Assembly (NCBI GenBank): GCA_033439265.1
Contig: JAVTVX010000020.1
Location: 18,990,001-19,054,000 of the forward strand
DNA length: 64,000 bases
Source: Dillenia suffruticosa
Taxonomy: Eukaryota > Streptophyta > Magnoliopsida > Dilleniales > Dilleniaceae
Reading direction: 5' to 3'
The position numbers were made by a program, and so were the translations under genes. The notes beneath the pieces were generated by a model. That model searched no databases, had not been told where the DNA came from, and worked only from the letters and a program-made list of their open reading frames with translations. Numbering within the stretch: the first letter of the stretch is position 1; each line of letters opens with the position of its first letter. Shown here piece after piece: positions 1-11,554 of this stretch.

Positions 1-1781
1 GACTCGGTGTCCATTTTTCTTTATTGGTCTTTTGCGGACTTGAAGAACCTTGTATCATCTTTTGCGGGGGGTGCATTTGAGCTTATTTCTTATATGTACC
101 TAAGTATTTATGGTATTTTGTTTGGGGAGGGGTTTTTATGTGGACAAAAAACTGTTTAGAGAGTCAATATTTAAAAAAGCATTTCTTTGCCATGACCATA
201 ATTAGGAATTTTTCAGCAAAGTTCCGGAATTGTTTAAGAATTGACTGTCACTGCATTTTCTTCCTGCATACTCTGCTGCACTCAAAGAGAAAATTGGGTT
301 TGAGTCCTTTTCAAAGCAGCCAACTGGGATTTGACATTCCTGTACCTATTGGTCATCTAATCATAGTCTCAAAATTTACTATTGATTTCCTCTTCGACCT
401 TATAACTTGGCTCCTTTTGTCGTTTCATCATAACCAAATGAGCAAATTACTTGCTAAGATCCTAAACTATACTCTAGATAGCAAATAGGGTCCTCAACTT
501 TGAAATGCTACGCTTGAGGTTCTGAACTTTAATTTGGTAACAAATAACATTCATCTGTCAGTGGAGGTATACGGCCATTCATCATAAGTGTGGTTGTTAT
601 TTTATTTTATTTTAACTTCTGACCTATTTTTCACTCTCTATCCCAAATGTTCATCTTTCTCTTTCTGTAAGTAAAGTAATCTACAAATGCTCATCATAAC
701 CAAATGAGCAAAACCTCATGTTATGATCAGAAAGTAAAGTAACTTGTGCAAACTCCTTAGGAGTTTCATCTTCAGCCTGCAGAGAACCCAATTCATAAAA
801 CATCAAATTCAATTATAGAGACCCCATCTAATTAATTGATCTAACGAATCACACTTAGAAAAGGCTTAGGCTTTCCCCAAATTGATAAAACTTTGCCCCA
901 CTCTCCCAAATTGACTCAACATAAGATTAATAGGAAAATTGGAGAAATGACATGTGAGAATGAAGCAATAAATAGAAACAGAGAGGGTTCCGACTCCATC
1001 AGGATTGCTGGAAATTTTCCGATTGGTTCCAACCTGGCTCTTAAGCATTTCCAACTTCTCAATCAATTTCTCAGATATGTTGACTAATATCTGGCTCTTA
1101 AGCATTTTCAATTGTATGTTTTCTTCCAAAACCTAGCTAATTTTCCTTTAGCAGGATTGTTAGAAAAGATGAAGGCTCTCCCCATCTAATAACTTTGTGC
1201 GGGTGGTTCTCTCTAATATGTGCTTATCCTGTGATGAACATACGTATGACTGTTTAGTTCCAAATGACTGAGATTTAGGAATTGGCATCAAGTAATGATC
1301 TTGCCCAGGCTTCAAATCTCCATGGTCACTGTATGGATTTGCTAAAGGGCATTCTGTTGGTATAGGTATGACTGCCAGGGTGAACATTGTCCATTTGGTC
1401 ATGGGCATCTGTTTTGATCATGTTTACAAAGAGGATGGTGATGAAGTTAATGTCAACATTTTACTTGTCTTGTCAGAAAGCTTGATAAGAAACTTTTCAT
1501 TTGCACCTTTCTGTAAATTAAGGTAAATAATTCCTTAATCTGCATACGATCACATAGTCTTCTTGTACTCCATCTTGACGTGTTGAACCTCATGGAAGGG
1601 AATAGATAGACACTGATCACATCTAACAAGGACTCTAAGAAAATCCTTCTGATTTGCATTTGCAAGTTTAGAGTTCTCTTTTGATTTATTCTAATTATCT
1701 ACCTTGTATTAGTATTGAGTAATTAATTACATGGAAAGAGAGAAATTATTGCAAAACTGACCAGTTGAATTCCTACTGCAG
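1..1781. other. Probable intron 1 of the ceQORH gene; no exon recognised
   Basis: The first ceQORH exon seen begins at 1782 in phase 0 and corresponds to about residue 23 of the Arabidopsis protein, so this stretch should be intron or lie between exon 1 and exon 2. I looked for the expected N-terminal exon (MAGKLMHA-like) on both strands and did not find it. Around 470-545 there is a stretch of the type seen at ends of some plant TIR elements (a 'gggtcctcaactttga' block followed by a second 'gaacttta' block), but I found no matching inverted copy. Nothing else is recognised. Confidence 0.5.
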
Positions 1782-4700
1782 CATGTTGAGGTTCCAGCTC
1801 CTGTACCAAAGAATGATGAGGTTATGTTGAAAGTGGAAGCAGCAAGCTTGAATCCCGTTGATTGGAAAATGCAGAAAGGCATGCTCCGGCCTCTTTTTCC
1901 TCGGAAGTTCCCTTATATACCAGGTAACCTTTTGTGACTTTTACTTTATTTTCTTCAATAGGTTCAGAAAATGTGAGGGTTGAAACATCAGCATGAGGGA
2001 TGATATGGTGGTCATTTGTGAGTCTGCTGGTTCCTAGGTATGTTTGCTCATGTTTATGTATGCATCATGATCAAGCTTCCAAATCTTTCTGGAAGTTCAC
2101 CTGTTTCACCTGTGTTGTTATTATTTCATTGTATTACTATTTACTAATTTCATCAGTTTTATTAAAATTTTCAAAGTCTCTTGCTTAGAAGATTTTGAAA
2201 CAATTTTCACTATGCAAGAGTTGGTCAATGGCATAAATTTAATCATTTTGCTTCCATTTGGGGGGGGGGGGGATTGATGATTTCAGCATGATTTACGGAA
2301 CACTGGGCGATATTTGGAATTCTAAAAATATTAGAAAAGAAAAATTTGGGGATTTGTCTAATGTGTAGTTAAAAATATTTGGGACCTCTTATTTAAAAAG
2401 ATTAGCCTTGTTGGACAGCTACTGATGTGGCAGGAGAGGTGGTTACTGTTGGATCAGGAGTCAAAAACTTCAAACCTGGGGACAAAGTTGTAACCATTCT
2501 AAGCCATGCTGTAAGTTCCTTCTTGCCCTTCTCAAACTGCCAACAAATCCGTGGCAATAATATTTCAACTGGAAATACTTGATATCTAGTTACTTGGTGT
2601 GTGTGAAAAGAACTCATCATCAAACAGGAAATGTGTGGAGGCACTTTAACATGACAATTTAATTTATTGAATGTTATCTAAGCAGTATTGCCTTTTTCTT
2701 TTGAGTTTTTCCTCCTAAACTTTACCCTGTTTCAGTGCCATTTGAACACATTCTATTGATCAATTTCTTGTATTTGCAACATGCCCATGAAATAGGAGAG
2801 TAGTAGGAGGAAAAGATTGGATTGTGATGTATTTTGTAGATTCCATGCTTCTCTATTAGGTTCTACATGATGCAACTCCTTGGTGCTGTTTAATGAGTTC
2901 TTTTCTGTCTCCCCTCCGAAAAAAGATGGGTATATGAAGTTCTTTTTATTGATAAATCGGAGATTGCACGATCGTAACAGTTTACAACTAATATCCCTTG
3001 ATATTTATTCAACTCAAATTGTTCTTGATTTCATATCGACTGAAGTCTTGGTAAGTTCTCGAGAGGTTCAGAACACCAATTAATTGTTGGTTACTGAAAC
3101 TGCTCTATAAAAGCCTTTAACCAGAAAATGACTGGGCTTTAAGGTCTTCCTGCTCTTCCCCTAACCCAATGTTTTGCTTCATTTCTATGTAATAAAATGG
3201 ACCACATTGTCCCCTCCCCCCCCCCCAAAAAAAAAACACTTTCCACAGCATTTTATTCCCACCTATTTCAATCATATTCTTCTACTGCTCGAATAGTTCT
3301 TTAGCCTGTGATGATGAAACCCACCCACCATTTACATCTCATCCGTATGCCACAGGCTTTCTTACACCAAAGAAAACATGATTCATGCTCCTGTCCTCTT
3401 TCCTGCGCACAGCACATAAAGTCTATTGAATTTTAACTCCCCGAATTGCACTTGGATATCATTGGAAAGAATTATTGTAGAAAGTGCATATCATTGGAAA
3501 GATAAATTTTAAAATGATATTTATAAACTAGTAAAAAGAAAATATTTAAAAAAAATAATAGTTTTCTTATTTTAGTTGATTGCAATCATTTTAAACTTAG
3601 TAGTTATTTTACTTTTGAGAATCTTTCTATTATGAGTGATTTAGGGATTTGTTTTTTGTAAAAATTCTATTTTATTGTAAGTCCTAGTTTTTTCTATTTA
3701 AAGGGACTATGATGGATAAAGAGGTAAGTCTAAATTCTCATAAAAGTAGTGTGGTAGGAAACTTGTTAGGAAATAAGTTTCTAGCCATCAAATCTAGAAT
3801 CTAAGAGAGGGAAAACTCTAGCAAGAAAGAGAAGAATTCCTGCAGAGTATCCATCGACTAGATGTATAGATTCATGAGAGAATTCGAGCAATGAATGGAG
3901 CAAATGGAGCAGCGAAAAGAGCAACGAACAGAGCAGCCAGGCCAGGGTGGAGGAACACTGGCAGTCCAATAAGAAGTCGATGGAAAGGCTTCTGCGAGAA
4001 CTGCAGGAGTTCAGCAAGGTCCATGAGGTGTGGAGCAGCAGCCACACCCTTGCAAACTAAGAGGAGGAAAGGAGTAGTGGTGTGTCGTCAAACTATAAAA
4101 AATAAATTAATCTATTTCACAAAATACTAGTATAGAGCGAGTAAGATTGTCTACTCAGAGAATAGTGGATTTATCTCTTTTAAGAAAATAAAAAAAATAT
4201 AGGAGTTTTGAAAATGAACTAAACTAATTAATTTAAGAAAAGAATAACCATAAGTAAATAACTCAAAATTAAAATAATAAAAATTAATGAAAATTTTGAT
4301 TTTTTAGCCAAAGGAATTATGTCCATCTTGATTCAGGTTAATTGATTATCGATTTACCTAATGATTTCAACAAATCATAAATAAATTGGTTATAGTCATT
4401 CAACAAATGCCGAACAATTGATCTCTTTTTATTTCGTCGATAATTAAAAAAAATTCGTTAATTATTTTCTTAATCAAAAGACAATCGAAGAGAAACTCTT
4501 ATGATTTAATATTTCAACAACATTAAGATCGAGAGAGACTCAATTCTAATTAACAAATACTCAACGGGTTTATTTAAATTAGATTATTTAATTCCATAAT
4601 ATAGATTAGACTATTAATAAAGTCATATATTTATGTCATTCACCACTATATTAAAACAAATAAATAATTACGGATTTGTTTTAATTGGTTGTACACTATT

Positions 4701-7689
4701 TTAGGTTATTAAATATTGGCAACCTATTCAATAAAGCCTAAAAAATCATAAACAATAAAGAATTTTGGAATTAAATAAATACCTATGAGATGTTGATGAA
4801 ATATGCTCAATTAAATCTCACAGCCATGGAGAATCAAATTTTCAATAATCCTTCAACTAGAAAATAAACTTAGAAGGAAAATATGGAAGAAAATATAACT
4901 CATGAAAGAAACAAAATTCTGCTGGACAAATAAAAGCGTGCTGGAAGAATTACATGACTCATGACCTGCTTGCTGCTGGAGAATAAAGGATGCGAGTGCA
5001 GGGAGAAAACTCCCAAGGACGTGACCTAGTTGCTACCTCCCATATATATAATGAGCTTTCTATTTTCTAAAAGGGAGATATTTCTAAATTTTAGGTAACT
5101 ACTAAAATAATAACAAGGAAATTTCTAATGACAAATAATATAATTGACTTGTCAAAGAAATAATCTAACTAAAATAGAAGATTACAGAATTGGACTTTCC
5201 AAAATTTATATTCTTAAATATTAGGAATAAAATATATTTTGAAAATCTTCAATACTTTCAAATTAAGTTCAATTCTTCCTTGAATTTTTGTGGAATTGGG
5301 AAAAGAAATATATTGATTCGGTCTTCAAGAAAATCTTGCAATTACTCCAGAGATCCATGTGTCCACGTGCTAATAAAAGAGTATTGCTGTCCATTTTTTC
5401 ATTCCTTGCATAAATATTCCAAATTAACTCATTTTTCTTCATTTGCCTTCATAATCCTCCTCCATCAATTCTAAAATATCAAATATCATAAAATATAGCA
5501 ATTAGTGTAGTAATTATCCAAAAATAAAGCAAATCGACACAAATTATTACACTAATTTACACCCCAGCAAGTAGTTTGCTGGAAGGAGGGACTACCATCC
5601 CTACAAAGTATCATGAGTTTAATAGCTATGAATATAATAAGTTTGGGCAGAATCTTCAGCTTTCAATTGCTGATGGTTAGAGATCTTCTATGGATGCAAT
5701 ATCTAAGAATGTGAGAAAGAGAGGAGCCACGAATCAGTGAGTCTGTCCAGTTCCCAAGTTATTGATCTTTCTTTAGAGGATGTCTATGTGGCTTGTACTG
5801 TACATAGAAAGAATCTGATTTCTAGTTGTTTCACTAGGGATGAAAACATGGTAATCAAGAAAGTTGCAGTTTTTGGAGTTGATAATTTAAATGCCAGCTC
5901 ACCTGTTCCGATGTAAGAAAAGGAAATTTTGGGAAGTCCAAAGAAGAGGATGAGGGAGGAGGTTTCTGGGGAGTTTTTGAAGACTTAATAAGACCCATCT
6001 TGAATTTGAGCTTGAGGACAAGCTCTTTGTCCCGGAGGGGAGTAATGATATGCACTTGGATAGCATTGGAAATAATTATTTCAGAAAATGTATATAATTG
6101 GAATGAAATCTTTGAGAATGATATTTAGACACTAGTAAAAATGAAATATTTTAGAAAAATAATAGTTTTTTATTTTAGTTGATTGTAATTTTTTTTTTTA
6201 ATTAGTAGTTACCCTAATTTTGAGAATCTTTCATATTAAGAATGATTTTAGAAATTAGTTTTAGTAAGAATTCTATTTTATTATAAATCCTAATTTTCCC
6301 TATTTAAAGGAATTATGATCAATAAAGAGACAAGTGTAAATTCTCATAAAAATAGTATGGTAGGAAACTTGTTAGAGAACAAGCTCCCAGCCATCAAAAC
6401 TCGGGTCTAAGAGTGGGAAAACTCTAGCAAGGAAGAGAAGAATTCCTGCAGAGTATCCATCGACTAGATCCAGTGTTAGGGCCCATATCACGTCCCTCCT
6501 TTCCAAGTTGTCCATCATTGGGAGAGCTTGCAAATATCGTCAGGCATTACACTGAGGGGCCTTAATCTTCCACAGTTTGTCCACGTTTGCATGCAGAAAC
6601 TTCGCATCTGTTGCTCTAATAACTCTGTTGCCTTCTTTTTTGCAGGGTCATTTGCATTTGAATCAAATTTATACACCTCTCTATAAGTTGTGTTATTGTT
6701 GCTGCAAGTATGTTCGAAAGAGAGTCCCTATCACTTTCCTCCAAGCAAGATAAATTGGGGAAAGTGCAAAAATAACCCCTAATCTATAGGCGAAATACAA
6801 AGAGCCCCTAAACTTTAAAAAAATAAAAATACCGAAACATCGCCTGAGCTGTGGAAATGTATAAAATTAACCCTCTGTTAAGGATCAGTTTATTTTTAAC
6901 AGCAAACTAGTAAAAATATATTATATTTTTTTATTTAAAAAATATTTAATATATATTTTGAATATAAAAAATATAATATTTTTATTTCTCTCAAGTGAAA
7001 TCACTTGTGATTTCATTACAGGAAATCATCTGTGCATTCCTAACATTCTTCTCAGATAATCGAGCCCCCTTTTCTCAGTTTGCACATTCCTGAACATTTT
7101 CATTCCTTGATTTTAATTCATAATTTAATCCCAGTAGTTTTAATTTCAGAAAAAAATACACACACACATACATACATGCATACATATATACATTAATTGG
7201 AGTGTGAGAGCTCATCACCAGTGTTAATGCGGATGACCATTGGTGATGGATTTTCCTGTAATAATACTAAAAATTGATGACATCAGGGCATTTATGTGGT
7301 TTCTACAATTGAGAAAAAATGTCGAGATTTAAGTGTAGTTTTAAATCGATTCAGAGGTAGCAGAATTGTGAAGTCCATCTCCTTTTAAAAACCCTAACTC
7401 TACAAATCTTCGTCCTTTTCTCATTCTTGATTCTTGTTTATGCTGGACATGATTACCCTAATGCTCCGAGTACATCACCAGATTTCACCATCAAAACCAA
7501 GTCTTGTGAGCCTCACCCACTTACATTTCAACCATCTTCCCTTTAATTTCTTCTGGGGTTTAAGCAATTTTGCTCATGGAAATTGCTCACCAGCAATTTT
7601 TCCCCATGAAGAAACCACGTCGTTCCTGGAGAAAAAACCCCAAATCCTTTTCCTAAACCCCTCTGCTACCTCACTGCCCTGGACTCAGA

Positions 7690-7725
<36 letters not shown>

Positions 7726-9744
7726 GCTCAAAGGAGCTTTCATCAATGTAAAAAATATGAAAAGGTACCTTTTCTTTTTTAATCTCGCAGATTTAGGGTT
7801 TCAGCGAAGTTGTTGGAAAAAACTTCAATCTAGCTTGTGATTGTTCCATTGCAAGCAAGGAGTGTTTCTTATTCCTTGTTATCTGTGATGCGTATATGAT
7901 TTCCGGCTCCATATTCGAGCCTTTTTAGATTGGGTTGATTAAAGGTTAACAGTTGCATTCCTGCTACTCCAGTCTTACCAAAACTCTTTCCACCTCCATT
8001 CTGCTCTCTCTCCCTCTCTGTGTGTCTCTCTCTCTCTCTCTTAAATTATCCATCTTTGTGATGTTGAATGGACTTCTAGGGTTTGGTTTAAAGATTCTCT
8101 TGCTTGTCTAAACACTGAAGTGAGACATTCCGTTTACTTTCTTTGTGGAAGTTCAACAATTATTGTAAACAAGGGTTTTGAGAAAAAAACATTATATCTT
8201 TATAGTCAAAATATGAATTAAATATTTTCAATAAAATTTTTTAATATATTTTTATTACTTTGCCGTTAATAAAATGACACTAGACAGAAGGGTTAATTTT
8301 ATACATTTTATAGTTGAGGAAATGTTTTCGTTCTTTTTTGAAGTTTAGGGGGCCATTTGTATTTCGCGTGTAGTTCAAGGGCAATTTTTGCACTTTTCGC
8401 AAATAAATTGCTTCTTGATTTTAGTTTCCACACCTGCACTTAATTTATCCATTCACCAAATTCTGCCACCATCGCAAGCTTATTATTTCATGTGGTGTAT
8501 AATCTAGGAAATAAAGTTATCAATGGTTCATTTCCTTTCCACACATCCTCCCATAGCTTTGCTCTTTTCCGTTGCCTACTTCCAATTTGAAACCATCTTG
8601 AATTACAGAAGCAGGCTTTCCCCCTCTCTCGCCAATCATCACGCCTCTCCAACTTCGTACTTATGTGACATCGTCAAAGTTCTTCTCCCTGACATACAAC
8701 ACTCAGCTACCCACATATTATTTGGAGAACCACATTCCAAAATTACTTTCCTCTTGCACTCTCATTCACCACTTACCTAGAAAAGCTGTGTTTTTAGCTT
8801 CCATGCTGCTGATACCTAAACCAGCTTTGTCTCTACTGCTCATAACCTTTTCCCACACTGCTGAGCACAGCGAAAGGATGTTCATATAGATGTGTTGAGC
8901 ACTGGTGGTTTAGTTGCGTTTCCTTTGGTCAGCTGACATATCAATGTTATGTGGTGGCCGCTATGAATGGAAACGGCTGGTCCATCACAATTCTGTGTAG
9001 TTGACCCAATTTACTGCTTTTCATGATGTCTCTGATCTTTTGAAATCAATGCAGAGTGGGGGTGGACTAGCTGAGTTTGCTGTTTCTAAGGAGAAAATGA
9101 CAGTTATAAGGCCACAGGAAGTATCAGCAGCTGAAGGTTCTGGATTACCTGTTGCTGGTCTTACAGCTCATCAGGCCCTCACCCAATCTGCAGGAGTTAA
9201 TCTTGATGGAAGTGGTCCACAGAAGAACATTCTCATCACCGCAGCCTCTGGTGGTGTTGGTCAGTATGCAGTTCAACTGGCAAAACTTGGAAACACGCAT
9301 GTGACAGCCACTTGTGGGGCTCGCAACATTGAACTTGTCAAGAGCCTAGGAGCTGATGAAGTTCTTGACTATAAAACAACAGATGGAGCAGCACTGAGGA
9401 GTCCATCGGGTAAAAAATATGATGCCGTGATCCACTGTGCAACAGGCATTCCATGGTCTACTTTTGAGCCTAACCTGAGCGCCAGTGGTAAGGTGATAGA
9501 TATTACTCCAGGCCCTAGTTCATTGCTAACTTTTGCTGTGAAGAAACTCACCTTCTCCAAGAAGCAGTTAGTGCCTCTCCTTATGATGCCCAAAGGAGAG
9601 AATTTGGCTTATTTGGTTAATTTGGTGAAGGAAGGGAAGCTTAAGACAGTCATAGATTCCAAACATCCTTTAAGCAGGGCTGAAGATGCTTGGGCTAAGA
9701 GCATTGATGGTCATGCCACCGGAAAGATAATTGTGGAACCTTAG
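1782..9744 (+). CDS. Chloroplast-envelope quinone oxidoreductase homologue (ceQORH type), 5' part missing
   Basis: This is an NADPH-dependent zinc-free medium-chain oxidoreductase of the zeta-crystallin/QOR family. In Arabidopsis the protein sits on the inner chloroplast envelope, is imported without a cleaved transit peptide, and reduces alpha,beta-unsaturated carbonyls. Exons in the window: 1782-1923 (N-terminal GroES-like part, with SLNPVDWKMQKG), 2419-2510 (ATDVAGEV, PGDKVV) and 9055-9744 (cofactor domain, ending KIIVEP then TAG). All junctions are GT-AG and phases agree: 142, 92 and 690 nt, giving 307 residues; with about 22 residues from the missing first exon the length matches the usual 329. 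The nucleotide-binding motif is AASGGVGQYAVQLAK in the third exon. Intron 2 is 6.5 kb because of nested transposons. The reading frame is intact throughout, so the gene looks functional. Confidence 0.93.
3447..3875 (+). repeat. 5' LTR of the 3447-6490 element
   Basis: Aligns by eye with 6046-6490 and with 57389-57795: shared blocks include the 'aataatagtttt' stretch, 'ggtaggaaacttgtta' and the 3' segment 'gaattcctgcagagtatcc'. The left boundary is given by the TGCACTTGGA start, close to the TGATATGCAC start of the other copies. Confidence 0.75.
4080..5570. other. AT-rich stretch interrupting the LTR element; family unclear
   Basis: About 1.5 kb with no coding frame of note. It separates the gag-like start from the 3' end of the LTR element. 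Its right end, around 5500-5570, has a 'ttacactaatttacacccca' type terminus seen in some non-coding plant retroelements, and its left part has a primer-like 'agcgagtaagattgtctac' stretch. This could be an inserted non-autonomous element in minus orientation, but I could not define both ends or a target duplication. Confidence 0.35.
6046..6490 (+). repeat. 3' LTR of the 3447-6490 element
   Basis: Starts TGATATGCAC right after a purine tract (ggaggggag) and ends ...CATATCA. The end was set by aligning with the LTR at 57389-57795, where the same position is followed by a primer-binding site. Length about 445 bp. Confidence 0.8.
6757..8400. mobile_element. TIR element of Mutator-like type (about 1.64 kb, arms about 220 bp)
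   Basis: The left arm, about 6757-6985, reads GGGGAAAGTGCAAAAATAAC and continues with blocks for 'gaaatacaaa', 'cctaaactt', 'gtataaaattaaccct' and 'taaaaatatatta'. The right arm, about 8180-8400, carries the reverse complement of the same blocks in the same order and ends GCACTTTTCGC. Flanks are agataaatt on the left and aaataaatt on the right, a 9-bp target duplication with one mismatch. Long arms plus a 9-bp duplication point to a MULE. No transposase is visible. The interior (about 7000-8170) has a leader-like CT-rich stretch (7689-7720, 8020-8041) and an open frame with ATG at 7440 that I do not recognise; it may be captured host sequence. It interrupts the L1 remnant. Confidence 0.75.
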
Positions 9745-9920
9745 ATGTGCACAATTGCAAATACTTAAGCTCTTATCAGCTATTGTCGTATGGCTCAAGT
9801 GGTTCATGTGGGTAAAAGTAACGGTTCACGTGTGTGATTTGCATGCAAGATGTTTGATGAAATGCCTCTTAAATCTTATACAACTTGTCTTTTTATCATC
9901 AACATCAGCAGTTAGCACAT

Positions 9921-9955
<35 letters not shown>

Positions 9956-9960
9956 TTCTC
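9745..9960 (+). other. 3' untranslated region of ceQORH gene, ending in a CT microsatellite
   Basis: Follows the TAG at 9742-9744. It holds no further frame of interest. A CT/TTTC run occupies 9921-9960 and directly abuts the hairpin element that follows. The exact poly-A site is not evident. Confidence 0.5.
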
Positions 9961-10157
9961 GAGTTTTGTTCCGAATTAATCTTAAAAATAAAAAAAAAAA
10001 TTTAAAACAACACCTTTCAAAAAATATTTCTAAATCTAAAACACTCATGTCGTGACTTCAAGTCACGATATATGTGTGTTAGTTTTGGAAATATTTTTTT
10101 AAGGGTGTTGTTTTAAATTTTTTTTTTTATTTTTGAGGTTAATTCGAAACAAAACTC
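9961..10157. mobile_element. Foldback MITE, near-perfect hairpin of 197 bp
   Basis: Almost the whole unit folds on itself. The left arm starts GAGTTTTGTTCCGAATTAAT and the right arm ends with its complement (ATTCGAAACAAAACTC). Further matched blocks are 'tttaaaacaacacc' and 'aatatttc'. The centre is the 19-bp palindrome TCGTGACTTCAAGTCACGA at 10050-10068. Flanks carry CTCTTTCT on both sides (9952-9959 and 10158-10165), an apparent 8-bp target duplication, although the left copy lies within a CT repeat. It has no coding capacity. Confidence 0.8.
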
Positions 10158-11554
10158 CTCTTTCTGTATTAAAAGTCCTGCGAAATTCTGCATGCTAGAA
10201 GTGCATAATTTTAACGGAATGAATAGCAACTTTTGTTTCGAGTAATTGGAAAAAAAAAAACAAGAAGAAAGAAAGAAATGAAGAACCTCCGAAAATTTGT
10301 GCAACACTACATTAATCAACAATAAAATTAAGCTAAGCTGAGGATTGGGCAAAGATTTGCTTGTCCTTGCTATGAATGTGTCAAATTAGAGGTTCCATTT
10401 AGATGCATTTGAGTAAAACTGCGGCGTGCATGAAAATCACAAAGAAATAATTCGACACTTCTTTTTATAATTGCAAATTAAAGGCTGTTGTAGAGTTATT
10501 GGTAATCAAATTAATCAGATAATACCCAAATGGGTTTGAGGTCAAATTAAAAAATCATCTAAGATGAAAAATACTGAGGGGTTGATCCATTGCCCCTTTA
10601 GTAGCTTTACTAAAATGTAAGAACCATACAACAAATTGTATGCACAATTTAAGAAGAAGAACAAGGAGGAGGAAGAAACAGATAGGATGGCGGAAAAGGG
10701 GAAAAAAATGCATATTCAGCTCAAAAACGAAATAAACTTAGGAAATGGAAGAAAAAATTAATGTTTATTTTAATATATGCCATGATATAACTACATTTAA
10801 TATTAGGTGAGAGCATTATTAAATTTAAACTACTATTGCTATTAATATATGTCATAATTTAATAATTTTGAATTTTTAACTTAATTTTAAATTTTCAAAA
10901 ATTTTATTTTCTTAAATAAAATACTTCTGGTTACAGTAATTACTTGATCCATTTGGAGATATAACTTTCCTTTTAGTTTATTAAGCATGTTAGAATTTTT
11001 GTTCAACTTGCAGACTCAGGTAATTTCTATGAATCATATATTCATAAAACTCCCATGATAATTTTTTTTTGTATCTTGACTGGGCCATCGCCCAATGTCT
11101 AAAATTTTATCCTAATTATTCTGGATTGATTGCTGTAGGACTCACTTTACAGGGACGGATCTCTCAACATTCTTTTTTTTTTTGCTTCCACCCAAGTCGA
11201 ACCCGGAAGTGGTAGAATGGTGCGGATCTCTCGTGATAAAACTCCCATGCTAATGCTAGGGTTCGTGGGTAGTGAAAACATAAATTTCCATAGCACAGAT
11301 ATTTTAAAAACATAAGGCATGAAATAAATAAATTATTTTGGGGAAATTACTATCATAAAATTGTAATATTCAAAATGTTTTTAAGCAATATAACCGGTCA
11401 ATAAAAATGGGTTATCATGCTCTAGGAGGAAGGAACGATAGGATTGACAATTTTTTTTTTTTTTCTTTTAATGAAGAAAAACCCGATCCGATGGTCAAGG
11501 TCAACAGTCAATGGATCAACTACCAATCTGACGACTTAAGATCCAAGAGTTATG
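10158..11554. other. Intergenic, AT-rich, nothing recognised
   Basis: No coding frame or RNA gene could be supported. Homopolymer runs of A and T are frequent. Confidence 0.5.

Larger units (their letters stand above)
3447..6490 (+). mobile_element. Broken Ty3/gypsy-type LTR retrotransposon in ceQORH intron 2
   Basis: A fossil element. Parts seen: a 5' LTR (about 3447-3875), a short gag-like start (about 3875-4070), an internal 3' end with a purine-rich tract (about 6031-6042) and a 3' LTR (6046-6490). Most of the coding interior is absent and an unrelated AT-rich stretch (about 4080-5570) sits in the middle. The LTRs and gag start match the element at 57389, so the two are one family. The two LTRs differ visibly along their length, which suggests an old insertion. 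It lies in the same orientation as the host gene and inside the L1 remnant. It is broken in several places. No clear target duplication was found. Confidence 0.8.
3290..8900 (-). mobile_element. L1-type LINE remnant, minus strand, split by two later insertions
   Basis: Three minus-strand segments read in the order expected for a plant L1 ORF2 C-terminal half. About 8860 to 8500: the end of the reverse transcriptase, with GLGISSMEAKNTAFLGKW. About 6756 to 6491: the segment with LWKIKAP and MDNLERRDV. About 3440 to 3290: the zinc-knuckle (zf-RVT) part with MNHVFFG and KWWVG-like residues. The first break is the 6757-8400 TIR element and the second is the 3447-6490 LTR element. Frames shift and stops occur, so it is long dead. 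Its 3' end and any poly-A (poly-T here) are not clear. Confidence 0.75.

Noticed and set aside
1160-1408. Open frame on the minus strand before the first ceQORH exon
   Set aside because: Not recognised and placed in what should be intron; no splice context.
9369-9593. Open frame on the minus strand within the last ceQORH exon
   Set aside because: It is a mirror of a strongly conserved plus-strand coding exon and has no motif of its own.
11190-11290. Possible tRNA gene around 'gtcgaacccgg'
   Set aside because: No acceptor stem or anticodon arm could be paired on either strand.
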